Below are positions 38,701 through 49,966 of a stretch of DNA of 64,000 bases, piece by piece. A program made the translations under genes and the position numbers. Below the pieces are notes generated by a model. The model ran no database searches. It was not told the origin of the DNA and worked only from the letters and a program-made list of their open reading frames with translations. This DNA comes from Rotaria sordida (taxonomy: Eukaryota; Rotifera; Eurotatoria; Philodinida; Philodinidae), in contig CAJNOL010000635.1 in NCBI GenBank assembly GCA_905250125.1, positions 9,942 through 73,941 of the forward strand, in the 5' to 3' direction. How positions within the stretch are numbered: the stretch's first letter is position 1; the number at the start of each line of letters is the position of its first letter.

Positions 38701-41700
38701 TATCAAGTTTATTATCAACACTTGTTGCTAAAGAATTAAAAAAAATGGAAATAAAAATAAATTCATTAAAAATTATTGATAAACAAACAGCTTCATTAAA
38801 TTCAACATATATACAATTAAATTCACAATTTTCTCGTATAGTTATAGATTTTTTACTTGCACAACCAAATGCTTATTTTGATTATGAAAATGATGATAAA
38901 ATTTCACAAGCTAAACATAGACAATTAGAAATATATTTATATGGTTTAGATAATCAAACAACTAATATACAAACAGCAGATTTATTAATTAATGAATTAT
39001 TTAATAAAAATGTTAATATATTAAAAAATAATATCGAAAAACAAGAAACAGATTTACAAAATCTATCGGTAAGAGAAAAACAAAATGTTTTTATAGCAAA
39101 AATTCAAATTCAATTTTGATTTCGACTGTGACGAGCATTTCTAACATATTTTCTGTATAAACCACAAACAAATGATATGACACATCAATAGAATCTCTAG
39201 TACACCTAAAGTAGGGACAAAAAGTGAAACACACTTGCATATCGCAAAAATATTTTCTTAACGATTATACTTAGAGTGAAATCGGGAAAAAAAACATTTA
39301 CTTAGTGGAAGGAATTTTCGGTTGGGATAAGTATTTTTCTGATTTTCATTAGCTTGACGAGGAAACGACTTATTTTGCTCAAAAAGTATCTGCACCAGAG
39401 ACGTGTACTGCACGCGCGCGGTTGCTGGGTAGTCGCTCCGCTTCTTTTTATTTGTCTACCGGACGGTCAGCGTTTTAATGATATTAGCTATTAAACTCTA
39501 TTGCAGACAGTTTTTAAAAAAGAGTGCACATCAAACGTTAAAAGATTAAGAGAAGATATTTAATCGTTGACAGAACTCATTCTTTTTCAGATACTCTTTT
39601 TGTTAAATTTATAATTGAACTCCAGATCAATGTTGATCACAAATCATTCTGATAGCAGATCAACTTAACCTGAATCTTGATAAATTTCATAGTGACGAGT
39701 ATAATATTTCTATTTACTTTAAAATTAAATTTGTACAAATTTAACGAGAAAATAAGTTAAGATGGAAACACGAACACTCTATAAGTATACATACAGTAGT
39801 GTTCAAGAGTAATCATACATTTAACAGAACACTTTGCTTTTCCCATATTTTAAGGAAAATCCAAGGTATTTGAATATAGTTTTCAATAAAATGTAGCCTA
39901 TGCTTCATAGTTTATTTCCGCTAAGTATCAGCTCTTTCTTTCATAAACTTGTTGTACTAAATAATACAAATAAAAATAGTATCCTTTGTTTGACTCAAAA
40001 TTGATCATAGACTTCATATAAAAATTAACGTATATTACACAATAAAAGCAGTGCATCTTACGAGTTAGACAAGAAAAACATATTACAAATATATTGTTAT
40101 TATCAAAGCCAGAAAAATTTCATCGAAACACTGTACACAATGTTTTTTGCTACTCAAGATTACAAAAACACACGATTTTTCTTGATTGTGTAATATACGT
40201 CGATTTTTGTATGAAATATACGATCGATTTTGAATGCCACTTTTTCCGCAGTTATGTCTTTCCTAATTAAATATTATTTCGTGATAGTTTCAACTTTATG
40301 TTGCTCTTCTTATATAAGTATTCATAAATGAAATGCTATTTATAAGAAATATCATAGAGTAACAAATATGAGAAAAACAATTTTAGGTGCGACCGCACAA
40401 CTCAACGAAAAATTCTATAGAGCGGTGACTGCATTCGTTTCGTTTTTTTTTCGGATGCCGTGCACGCCTCTAGTCTGCACTATCAGATAAAATCGTTTGC
40501 AAAATATTTTCAATCAAGTTCAAAAAATTGATTTTCAGAAGACAATTTCCCTCATAAATGTTAATAAGAACCCGAAAAAAGACTTTTTTTTCTAATAGAA
40601 AATTCCTTCTGATTCGCGCTGACTATTACCTCGTTAAGAAAATATTTCCAAAACACAAGTATGTTAAATGTTTATACCTCCATTATGACATTTTTGTTTT
40701 ACATCCTATAAAAAAAAATCTATTAGCAGCTGTCTTTTATCTAAATAAAGTCTAAAATAGATGAAAGATTGAATATACTTATTTTGATTTAGACAAATAT
40801 TCGTATTGCTAAAGAAAATATTCTTAGTCGTGATTATAATGAATTAGCAAGTCTTTGTGATGATTATTTACGTCGATATGAAAATAATGAAGATGAAAAT
40901 AATTTAATGCATAATTTATTTTCTGATAATAATAGTAATAAAATAGCAGAAATTATTGTTAAATCTATTCTATCATCAATGAAATATGGTTCAAATGAAG
41001 GTGTTAAACGTTTTTCACGTTTATTACAAATAATTGAATTATATCCAAATACAATGGAATCTATAGCTAATCGTTTACAAGAAATTCCTTGTTGGATGTT
41101 TTTTGATTGTTTATATCAAATAACAGCATATTTAGATAAACCAATAGGGTAAATAATAATTAAAAAAAAAAGTTTGTTTTTTTTTTTCAATTTTTTAATA
41201 ATAAAATTTTCTTTTAAAGTCTTAAATTATATCCACTTATTGAACAAATAATTAAATTTTATCCACAATCAATTGTTTATCCATTTAAATTAAGTTATGA
41301 AACACTTCAATATTCAATAAATGATCCAATATTAAAACATAATCTTGAAATAATACGTCAAAAATTAGATCGTCATACACCACTTGTTAATGAATTTATT
41401 CAAGCATTAAATCAATTAAATCCACAACAAGAATATGAAAATTGGTGTAAAGAATTATATCAATTATTAACAAATGATCGTAATATACGAGATATAAATA
41501 AACTTAAAAATCATTTAAAAAAATTTAAAAATATTCTTTTTTCTGATATAATTAATAATGATGAAATAAATGATGAACATTCAATAATAACAACAATAAC
41601 ATCACAAGATAGTGTTTTTAATGATGGTAAAGATCAACGATTAATAAAACCTCAATTAACATCAATACGTTTTCAATTTAAAAATATTATTGAAAAAGAT

Positions 41701-43610
41701 TTAGATAATTTATTTGGTAAACAAGGTGAATTATTTTCTACTGTTTTATTAAATGATGTTAAAACAATACTTACAAATTTTGGTATAAAATTAAAATCTA
41801 TATCACATGATAAAACAAATATAAATGATTATTCAACATGGTTTTCATTAACATTTCGACAACATCATCGTATATTAGGTACACCATCAATACGTGAAAT
41901 TGAAATACCTGGTCAATATACAAGTAAAAAAAAACCATTAATTCAACATCATATTAAAATAGTTGGTTTTGATGAAAAAATTTTGGTTTTACAATCATTA
42001 AGATTACCTAAACGTTTAACTATACGTGGACATGATGAAAATGATTATCGATTTTTAATTAAAGGTGGTGAAGATATACGACAAGATCAACGTATTCAAG
42101 CTTTATTTTCAATTATGAATGATCTTTATGATAATGATCCGAATTGTAATCAATCAAATTCAGCACATATTACTGTACAAACTTATAAAGGTAAATATAT
42201 CAATAGAAAATTTTTATATCAAAAAAAAAAAAACTAATTAATTGATTTTGTATTTAGTTATTCCAATGTCAACAAAATTAGGTATGATTGAATGGCTTGA
42301 TAATACACGTCCATTAAAAGAACTTATTGAAACAAATTATACACAAGCTGAACATGATATTATTTCACAAGGTCAACATCCAAGAAAACTTTATCAAGAT
42401 TATGTTACTAATGTATTTCAAAAAGCTAAACCTACAGCTAAATCAACTAGTAATACAATTATGTATGCTGAATTATTTACTAGTTTAACAAAAGCACAAG
42501 TACAAGATGAATTTAATAAAATTCAATCTATTATACCTAGTGATTTACTTCGACGTGCTTATTATAAAATGGCTAATTCACATGAAGGATTTTATACTTT
42601 ACGTAGACAATTTATTACAAGTTATGCTGTTTTATGTACAAGTCATTATATTCTTGGTATTGGTGATCGACATCAATCGAAGTATGTTCAATATATATAT
42701 ATATATTTCAGTAAATAATTATTTATTTATTTATTTATTTAGTTTTCTCATTGATACATCATCAGGACAAGTTATTGGTATTGATTTTGGTTCAGCATTT
42801 AATGCTGCAACTATTGTAAGATTAATTTAAATTTCTAAAAAATAAAATAATAAATATTTTTATCTTTTAGCATTTACCTGTTCCTGAACTTATACCTATT
42901 CGTTTAACACGACAACTTGTTCAATTAATGTCACCAATTGGTACTAATGGTCTCTTTCGTGCAACAATGATTCATACAATGAATGCTTTACGTGAAAATT
43001 CTGATTTATTACTTAGTACAATGGATGTTTTTATCAAAGAACCACTTATGGAATGGATGGTAAAGATTTCTATTATTTTCTTTTTCTTTTATCATAATTC
43101 ATTTATAGGAACATGCACTTAAAACAAGTAAACAAGTTTCACAAAGTGGTATGTATAAATGATATATGAAAAATACAAAAAGAGATAATTATATTTTTGT
43201 TTTTTTTAGAATCATCAACGATTCGTTCTGATGATACTTATGCTAAAGATCGAATAAGAAGTGCACGATTGAAACTCAATGGAATTAATCCAGCAGTTAT
43301 TACTGGGTATGTATAAAAGAAAAAAAAAAAGACAAAGTCTAATTAGTTTAATCTATTTTTTATTTTTAGTTCTGATCTTAAATTAAATAATTTTCTTCGT
43401 CCATCCAGTTTGAAAGAAGCACTTCATCAAATGGAAAAAGTAGTTGGTGGTGATCAAACACAAAATAAACGTGCACAAATTCTAATGCAATATCAATCAA
43501 ATCGTTATCAAAAATTAACAGTTGATGAACAAATTGATTGTATTATTGATCAAGCAACTGATGTTGATATACTTGGTAGATCCTGGGCGGGCTTAGAAAC
43601 ATTTATGTAA
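20750..43610 (+). CDS. PRKDC: DNA-dependent protein kinase catalytic subunit (DNA-PKcs), about 48 exons
   Basis: This giant PI3K-like kinase binds Ku at DNA double-strand ends and drives non-homologous end joining. Summed exons give about 4,300-4,400 residues (rough count; human 4,128). HEAT repeats run from exon 2; diagnostic phrases include [32 protein letters not shown] and [15 protein letters not shown] Gln-rich segment with SQ/TQ motifs (35.8-36.2 kb) occupies the place of the ABCDE autophosphorylation cluster. It is followed by LRRRFLKD-like and GELPDIQI blocks, then the FAT region. The kinase domain (about 41.96-43.1 kb) has [11 protein letters not shown], catalytic loop GIGDRHQSN and metal-binding GIDFGSAF. 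The FATC ends [14 protein letters not shown] at the stop. These choose DNA-PKcs over TRRAP, ATM or mTOR, and catalytic residues look intact. The start at 20750 opens a short N-terminus less conserved than the rest. Early exons are small; the last third has four exons of about 1-2.2 kb. Confidence 0.95.
24086..25165. other. Large PRKDC intron with a possible hAT end
   Basis: A 1.08-kb intron, partly richer in GC than its neighbours (24310-24500). It contains GCAGTACACCTCTA near 24465, resembling the right terminus (GTGCACGCCTCTA) of the hAT-like element in the 39-kb intron. I could not find a matching left end or target duplication, so at most a decayed terminus is present. Confidence 0.35.
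26150..26660. repeat. Decayed inverted repeat in a PRKDC intron
   Basis: AAATCATTTTGTTC near 26163 is inverted near 26618, and AGAGAATTATCGTAC near 26199 has a partial inverse near 26580-26600. The arms are diverged and gapped. The element lies inside the intron spanning about 26084-26719 and does not touch the splice sites. Confidence 0.4.
30160..30430. mobile_element. GC-rich repeat family B, copy 2, in a PRKDC intron
   Basis: It shares TCTGACGATTTTAT, TTTTTTGACGTAACTTTTTC and GATTTGGCTCAC, and the closing phrase CCCGATTTCGAGACTTG, with 15216-15588 in CEP104. It is markedly richer in GC than the surrounding intron (about 29922-30658). Flanking it are repeated phrases of the type TAGCGTCTGTCATG/TCTGTGATG, suggesting local duplication. 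No TIR or coding frame was found. Confidence 0.6.
33872..35278. other. 1.4-kb PRKDC intron, nothing recognised
   Basis: No coding frame, long inverted repeat or transposon terminus was identified. Only short local palindromes are seen, for example around TTATCAACTTTAGGACAGTTGATAA near 35000 in shortened form (TTATCAACT/AGTTGATAA). Confidence 0.45.
37616..37843. mobile_element. Small TIR element, family C, in a PRKDC intron
   Basis: Perfect 11-bp terminal inverted repeats, CTAGAGTCCAT at 37616-37626 and ATGGACTCTAG at 37833-37843. Counting the outer TA as target duplication, the element proper starts GAGTCCAT. Internally it is built of diverged repeats of a GGATCCGGATCTGA-like unit, in both GC content and style like family A in CEP104. 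It has no coding capacity. A non-autonomous TA-targeting element is the likely identity. Confidence 0.65.
39396..40472. mobile_element. Non-autonomous hAT-like transposon in a PRKDC intron
   Basis: The left end CAGAGACGTGTACTGCA and the inverted right end TAGAGGCGTGCACGGCA match at most positions and follow the hAT consensus (C/T)AGAG. Flanking 8-bp direct repeats, ATCTGCAC (39388-39395) and GTCTGCAC (40473-40480), agree at 7 of 8, as expected of a hAT target-site duplication. About 1,077 bp with no transposase frame. It lies wholly inside the intron about 39070-40793, so the kinase frame is unaffected. Confidence 0.75.
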
Positions 43611-45557
43611 TTCAATGCACTTTTTTTCTATGACATTTATTTTCTTGTTGTTCTTTACATTCAAAATCCTTTTTTTTTGACGCATAAACTTTGTTCTCGG
43701 TGCAGATAGTTAAATTGAAATTATTCTTTTTTTTTGTGTATGTACGGTGATGATGATTTTTTTCTCATTGTGTAATTCGACTTACTCTTTTTCTGTCCAG
43801 TTTATGGTTCCGGTGCTTTTTTTGATGGAATCAAATAATAAATATAAAGACAAGAATATTTTGATTAAAAAAAAATTGATTGTTTTAGAAAAATTTAAGT
43901 CAACAATGGTCAAAGTTCATTATTTTATTTTGAATACAGATGACAGTATTGATTCTAAATGTTTGATGACAAATATCAATAATAAAGTTTAGGGATTAGA
44001 AACACTAGATAAGATTTGTTTGATAAATATTTATTCTATTTTTATAGCTGCAATTAATTGAATAGTATGACATGATCAAATCTATAGTTGTTAGAAATAC
44101 TTTCTGTTCTCATATGTACGTGCTGATCAATACAGTGTAAATCTTCTCTTCAGTCTCTTCCTCAAGTTTCCACATCCACAGTTAAGGTATGGGGATTAGG
44201 ATGGAGATATCAGGATAGAGGTATTAGATATAAGAGTCTATACATTGAAGTATACATAAAGACATAGGATTATACATATGGAGGTATATACATATATATG
44301 ATGTGTAGATAGGAATAAAAAAGTATAGGTAAAGTATACGGATAGGAACATTGGTTACCTCTTTTGCAAAAATCTCTACACAAATTGTTGTTTCATTTTT
44401 CGGATATTTTAAAACAACTTGTGAGATTTTAAAAAATTCTTAGTTAAAATCCGAAATATATGTTCAGAATATTTTTCGATACAAGATCAACTGACTGTGA
44501 GCTCATGATTGAAATGATCCTAGATGTAGTTAATACAAATATTTATTTTCGAACATGTTTTATTTTAATTGAAAATTACTCAATGTAAAATATGAATGAA
44601 ACATCTTTCATCGTACGAAATGTGGTAGTTAGTTTTTTTTTGTGTATTAATCATAATAGAAATGTTTTATCTGTTGCATTTTGAAAGACTGAATTTTGAA
44701 AGAGTGAGCATTTAGCAAAACTTATTGTGTCTATAAGTAGTTTTAAGGAAATGCAACTAATCATAATGTTTTTTCGACGTTCAAATTAATGTAGTACTTG
44801 ATATTTGTAAGAAACTGATAACTCAATAAAATTTCTGAGTTCAAATCACTAAAAAAATATGTTCTACATTAACTGTGAATTCAGTTCAAACCCTGTTTCG
44901 CTTTTTTATAAAGAGCATTTCTAGTCCTTTTAAATATTTGCACACAGTAAACCAATCTTATGTCGAAAAACTTTTGAACACATATTCGGAAAGAGCACAA
45001 ATTCTGGTTGTAACTAAGTATTTTTAAATTTCACAAGCTGATTTTTAACAGTGGTTGAATGTGATATGATCTTTTTTTTTTTGACCAAATGCATATCGCA
45101 ATCTGATAAGGAAGATTTCGATTCAATCCAACAGAGCTCCATTGAATTGAATCAAAAATCGACTGATCTCGAATCGTCACCTTGGTCCAGGGTCGACTAA
45201 TATGGAGTTCGTATACACCTGTATACGATCGTATTTTGAGGATCTACATGATTCAATATTACGATCGTATGTTGCCGTGACCGTATATAAACTCTGTATA
45301 CGACACGGAGTTAATAGTTCGTGTGAAATGCTAGCAAACTGCTACTTTTAGCAGCAAATAGGTTCGAGTTTTAGGTGCACTTTTCATCGTTGTCGATTGT
45401 ATTCAAATTGAAATTTCTAGTAATCTTATCATGGTTGTGTGAGATATATATACAATTATACAGAGGAATCGTCAGAAATATCATCTTTCAAAAAACTGCT
45501 TTGGTGTAGTGGTAGTGCATTTGAATGAAACCTACGTAATTACTTCTCTAGATTGTT
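43611..45557. other. Intergenic region between PRKDC and the multicopper oxidase
   Basis: The first few hundred bases are probably PRKDC 3' UTR. The short open frame at 43747-43992 is not protein-like. Around 45200-45300 there are overlapping GTATACGATCGTAT-type palindromes. At about 45498-45520 a phrase resembles a tRNA A box without a B box. No gene is supported. Confidence 0.5.
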
Positions 45558-47718
45558 ATGAGTTGGTCGTCAAGTATTATAGCAATTTTAGTAATAATAT
45601 GTCAGAGAAGCCATACATTAGAACCATTCGATCCATATAGACACGATGGCTCTTGTACGGCATCAATGTCAATCTGTTCCTTCGAATTACGTGCTACTGG
45701 AGCCATGACTATGTTCTATAAAAACCTCTTTCGAGTCGTTGCTACTGATAATGGTACATTATGTCATTACGAAGATTCTAGCCAAACATTTTCCATGAGT
45801 GAAATTATAACGGCCGATGGTTATCCAAAACTTGTAAGTTGATTTGATTTGATATTCGTCTTGCTATGCTTGACAGGGTTTTTGCTCATTTACCTAGGTG
45901 TACGTCTTCAATGATTCTCTACCGGGTCCTGTTCTACATGTGTATCAGAATCAAACAGTGCGCATACGTATTCACAATGATTTTCCAACAGAATCGCTTA
46001 GCGTTCATTTTCACGGTATTCGACAAGTGAATACACCAGAGAGTGATGGAGTTGGACGAATCACTCAACTCTCCATCTTATCGGGTTCTAGTTTTCAACA
46101 TGAATTTATTGCATTGGATACTGGCACTTTCTGGTATCATTCACATGTTCAATCTCAGACAGCAATGGGGCTGTTAGGTGGTTTTGTTGTTCATCCTCGA
46201 AAAGTGACTAATCGAGAAGAAGAGGGTGAATTCGTATTGGTCCTCAATGATTGGCAACACTTTTACACCAGTGAGCAGCATCATTTACTCATCGAGAGCG
46301 GTCAATTCTATCCGAATAGTTTGGAATCGTTGAAAACATCGGGTACTATTGATTTTTTTGAAGCTGTTGATGGATCACGAGCAGCTGAAGCACTAGTCAC
46401 TTCGATTCTCATCAATGGACGTGGTCAATATTTTGATCCGCATGCAGAAAATGATAGATCGAGTACGACACCATTAGAATATCTGAGAGTAGTTTCGGCA
46501 CCCAGCAATGGCATTTACCGTCTGCGTTTGATTAATGGTGGTAGCGTATTCTCACTGAAATTCTCTATCGATGGTCATCCATTGAAAGTGATCGCATCGG
46601 ATGGCATACCATTTGCAGACCCGATGATAGTCGATCAATTGATTATCGGTCTCGGAGAACGATACGATGTTTTAATTACAGCTACAATAAACAGAGCAAT
46701 CAATTACTGGATTCGAGTCGATACCATGGATAAAAACAATAATCCACGATGGCATGCTCGAGCAATCTTACAGTATACGACTAATACGATTATGCCAACA
46801 TCGAAACCACGAGAATGTACTACGAATCAACCGTGTCTTATTTTGAATTGTCCTTTCACTCAATACGGTCCAAACATTGCGGATAATGCCATGTCTCTGA
46901 TTTGTTTGACTCCTCTAAATTTAACTACACATGCAGATCATCTTGATCGTGATCTTCTAGACGAAACAATGATACCTGAAGTACGCAAGACGCTTCAGTT
47001 GACCATTGTTAAACGTACCAATAAACGGGCTGGGTTCGAATCATTCAATTACATTGGTATGAAATATCCATCGATCGACAAACCAGTTCTCTACAATGCT
47101 CGACATGTTCGAGAAAACTATGCCTGTCCCAATCGTCTATTGGGCTATGATACCGGCGAACAATGTTATCATACCATAGTGGCTCAATATAACGATATTG
47201 TAGAATTAATACTTATCAATCATGATGATGATCAGCATCCTCTCCATTTACATGGCTCCTACTTTCATATTGTTGAACTTGGTCTAGCTCAATTGAATTC
47301 AACAACTGGTCAAATCAAAACTGACAATCCGAATGTGTACTGTAACGAACATGCTCAATGTTCATGCACAAAAGCGAATGGTGCATGCGAAAAAAATAAT
47401 ATGCGTTTAGTGAAGGATACAGTGCAGTTACCAAAAGGGGGGTAAGATTCGTGTTGTGTCAAGAGTGGAGACTTGATAAGAAGAGGCTTTTATTATTTTG
47501 TTTTAAATATAGATATATGAGAGTACGTTTTCGAGCGACGAATCCTGGTGTTTGGCTCTTCCATTGTCATACGGAACCACACTTAGATCGAGGCATGTCC
47601 ATCAATATTCATGTTAGTATATTGATAGATATCATCGAACAGCAATCATCAAACACTTCTCTAATATATTTAGGTCGCCGAAGATCAAATATTTCAGTCG
47701 AAGAAAGTCAAGCAATAA
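45558..47718 (+). CDS. Secreted multicopper oxidase (laccase-like), four exons
   Basis: Exons 45558-45833, 45898-47441, 47513-47612 and 47674-47718 join in frame to about 654 residues. A hydrophobic N-terminus (SSSIIAILVIICQ) is a likely signal peptide. All four copper-ligand blocks are present in order: HFHG, WYHSHVQSQ, HPLHLHGSYFH and WLFHCHTEPHLDRGM. The last contains the Cys-His electron path and a Met axial ligand of the type 1 site. The family oxidises phenols, amines or metal ions with reduction of oxygen to water; the substrate cannot be told from sequence. AATAAA at 47795-47800 is a likely polyadenylation signal. Codons end in G or C much more often than in PRKDC or the receptor-like gene, so its compositional history may differ. 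Introns are 58-71 bp, so it is a normal eukaryotic gene now. Confidence 0.92.
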
Positions 47719-48600
47719 TATTTGCATACAATGGAATTTGAATGATACTGATTTTTGTTGCCTCAATTATATGATTGTCTAGCATTAAAAGAAGAATAAA
47801 TGTTGCCTTTCTCTTGCGTCATCCCAAAAGCTTATATCTCGGGACCAAATTTCAAACCTGAAAAAATATCAGAAAAGTCTGGACATATAAACGAATCATC
47901 ACCTGGATTGAAGTGGTTCGTAGTTGACGTTTTCACTCCTCAGTTTTGAACAGATCAATCTCGGAGTAGAATCAAAAAGATAGGTTGAGTGAAGAGAAGA
48001 CCCACACTCAGAAACGTGTTTGAATGGGTTTTAGAATAAGTTTTTAAAATTAAAAAATTAACGTCTCAATCTATTTCAGATATAGAAGTCAGAAATATGC
48101 ACCACTTAGCTATACAAGCTTGAAATCTCGTCTCGTCAAAAGAAATATATATTTGAATTTGTAACTTAAAAATATATCTGATTTACTAATAGAATTTTTC
48201 ATTAATGTATTTCACATAATAACTCTCCAAGATGTCTTCTACCTGTGCTCCTTTTTCTTTTTCTCGTCGTTCGCATAGAAACCAATTATATTTTCCAAAG
48301 CGAAGTGGTAAAGAATTTAAAGATTTTATATTTAAAGACGTGTTCTATTTCTAATAACTACTTTGCTGGTGAAACCTTATCAATGACTTTTCTCCGTTCG
48401 ACAGCTTGATTCTCTGAAATATGAATAAAGAGTGTGCAGTTCAACCGTGGATATCGATGCAGAACAAGAGAATATCTTCACCTGCGCCCACCCACAAACG
48501 ACTGGTAGCAATTAGTCTACTCAGATCGTTGATTCTGGTCGAAATCGACCATATTCACCGGCTTTTCGGCATGTTTTCTGTGGACACCCGCTAGAGACAA

Positions 48601-48996
48601 CTATGAACATAGAAGGAGTATTCCGGATAGCAAAGTCAGTGTGTCCAAACCTATGAATAACCACAGTACACCGACATAAAAAATGGAGAGGAATCGGCCA
48701 GAATTCTGTCGGAAAATATCTGAAAACCACAGGAAACTCAGTGGAACGATAAAAAGATCCACAAGAAACAATATGGAATTCCTGGCATCTAGCAGAATAA
48801 TCCGATATAGAACGTATCGAAGCATCCATGATATTTTCACACCACGATGATGATTTGAGGACAAATATTCAGGTCGCACAAAGCAATCCGTACGAATCCT
48901 TTCACTATTATCATCAAAACACCAGAACAACAGAGAAACTCCACAATGTCCTATTAAGCTTTCAAATCTGACGACAAACTGACCTCGAATTTCCAT
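48601..48996 (-). pseudogene. Unidentified membrane-protein ORF, possibly a broken gene
   Basis: A 131-codon frame in a GC-richer patch. Two or three hydrophobic stretches are visible (ILFLVDLFIVPLSFLWF; FLSIFYVGVLWLFIGL; LTLLSGILLL). The ATG follows an acceptor-like TCGCCTAG. After the TAG at 48601 the same frame stays open for a further 27 codons. A separate frame downstream reads through an intron-like GTGAAG..TTTCAG gap into a short tail ending at about 48360. This layering suggests either a spliced gene I cannot resolve or a decaying copy. No family is recognised. Confidence 0.35.
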
Positions 48997-49224
48997 CTAG
49001 GCGAAAATGATCTATGAAGCTTCTCGTGAAATTCGGGACATACAGAAAACTTATCAATGTGTTAGGTCAGTTTTACTAGAGAAAAAAAATATACCTTCAT
49101 ATTTTATTTATTCCCATATTCCATAACGAACTCTGCACTCACATAAAGACAACGCTTACTTTGATATCCAAAGATACAGAAAAATGATGAGCAACAACTT
49201 GGAAAGTAAGCAGTCTGTGCCGAA

Positions 49225-49777
49225 TAGAGGGTTGCAGGTTACGCTATTTTGACAGCCTGTAACCTGCCCTGCTGAGATTTTGACAACCTGACCCTGCCCT
49301 GCCCTGTAAACTTTTTCGCGTACCCTGCCCTGTGAATTTATTTCATAACCGTTAACCTGCCCTGCCCTGCCCTGTCTTCTTTAAAACTGGAGAAAATTCG
49401 AAACTTTCACGTCAATTTATTGTTAAATTTCATTTCGATTTGTTACAACCATAAAGCAAAACCAAACAACATTATATATCTCGAAAATTTCTAATCATCA
49501 ACAATATCTAGATTTAAAAATTGCCTTCTTTTTTCTAATACTCGACCTGATGAGCTAAAAACATGCTCCAATGTAGGTGTGGTGTGGGGTATGAATCTTC
49601 TCTTCGCACATCCACACCCTATTAAGAGATTTGTTGTTTTTTAGTGTATTTGATTCATCTAAACAATTTTTAAAATGATAGCTAATAGTAGAAGTTTCAT
49701 TTGATATGGAATATGATAATATCTCATAGAACAACCGACGTACAGGGTAGGGCAGAGCAGGTTACCTATACCCTACA
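49225..49777 (-). mobile_element. Internally deleted hAT transposon with transposase C-terminus
   Basis: At 49491-49592 (- strand) a frame reads EHVFSSSGRVLEKRR followed by QFLNLDIVDD and a stop. This is the hAT dimerisation-domain signature near the transposase C-terminus. Candidate ends are TAGAGGGTTGCAGGTTA at 49225 and the inverse TGTAGGGTATAGGTAA ending near 49777. Subterminal CCCTG pentamer runs (CCTGCCCTG, about 49262-49375) are repeated and echoed inverted near 49744-49760. Only about 550 bp remain, so most of the transposase is gone. No convincing 8-bp duplication was found. Confidence 0.7.
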
Positions 49778-49966
49778 GAGCTCTATAGCTGTTTGAAGGG
49801 AGCATATATATCCACATCCACATCCTTTTAAAGGCAGCTGAATTTTACAGCCAACTACGACACATGCATATATACATAACTATAGTACTCGAGTTCTACT
49901 ATATAGGCATATAACCAAAATTAATGTTGTCAAGTTTTAATGCATGACTGAAAACAAAAATACTTG

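Noticed and set aside
20750-43610. Initial reading of the giant kinase gene as TRRAP/Tra1
   Set aside because: TRRAP lacks catalytic residues, whereas this protein has GDRHQSN and DFG. The FATC ([13 protein letters not shown]) and HEAT-region phrases match DNA-PKcs.
45498-45570. tRNA-like A box (TGGTGTAGTGGTAG) upstream of the oxidase
   Set aside because: No B box, no acceptor-stem pairing and no anticodon arm follow; it is a chance match or a relic.
49217-49785. An 8-bp target duplication for the 49.2-kb hAT remnant
   Set aside because: Flanks GTGCCGAA and GAGCTCTA agree at only about half the positions, so the boundaries stay approximate.
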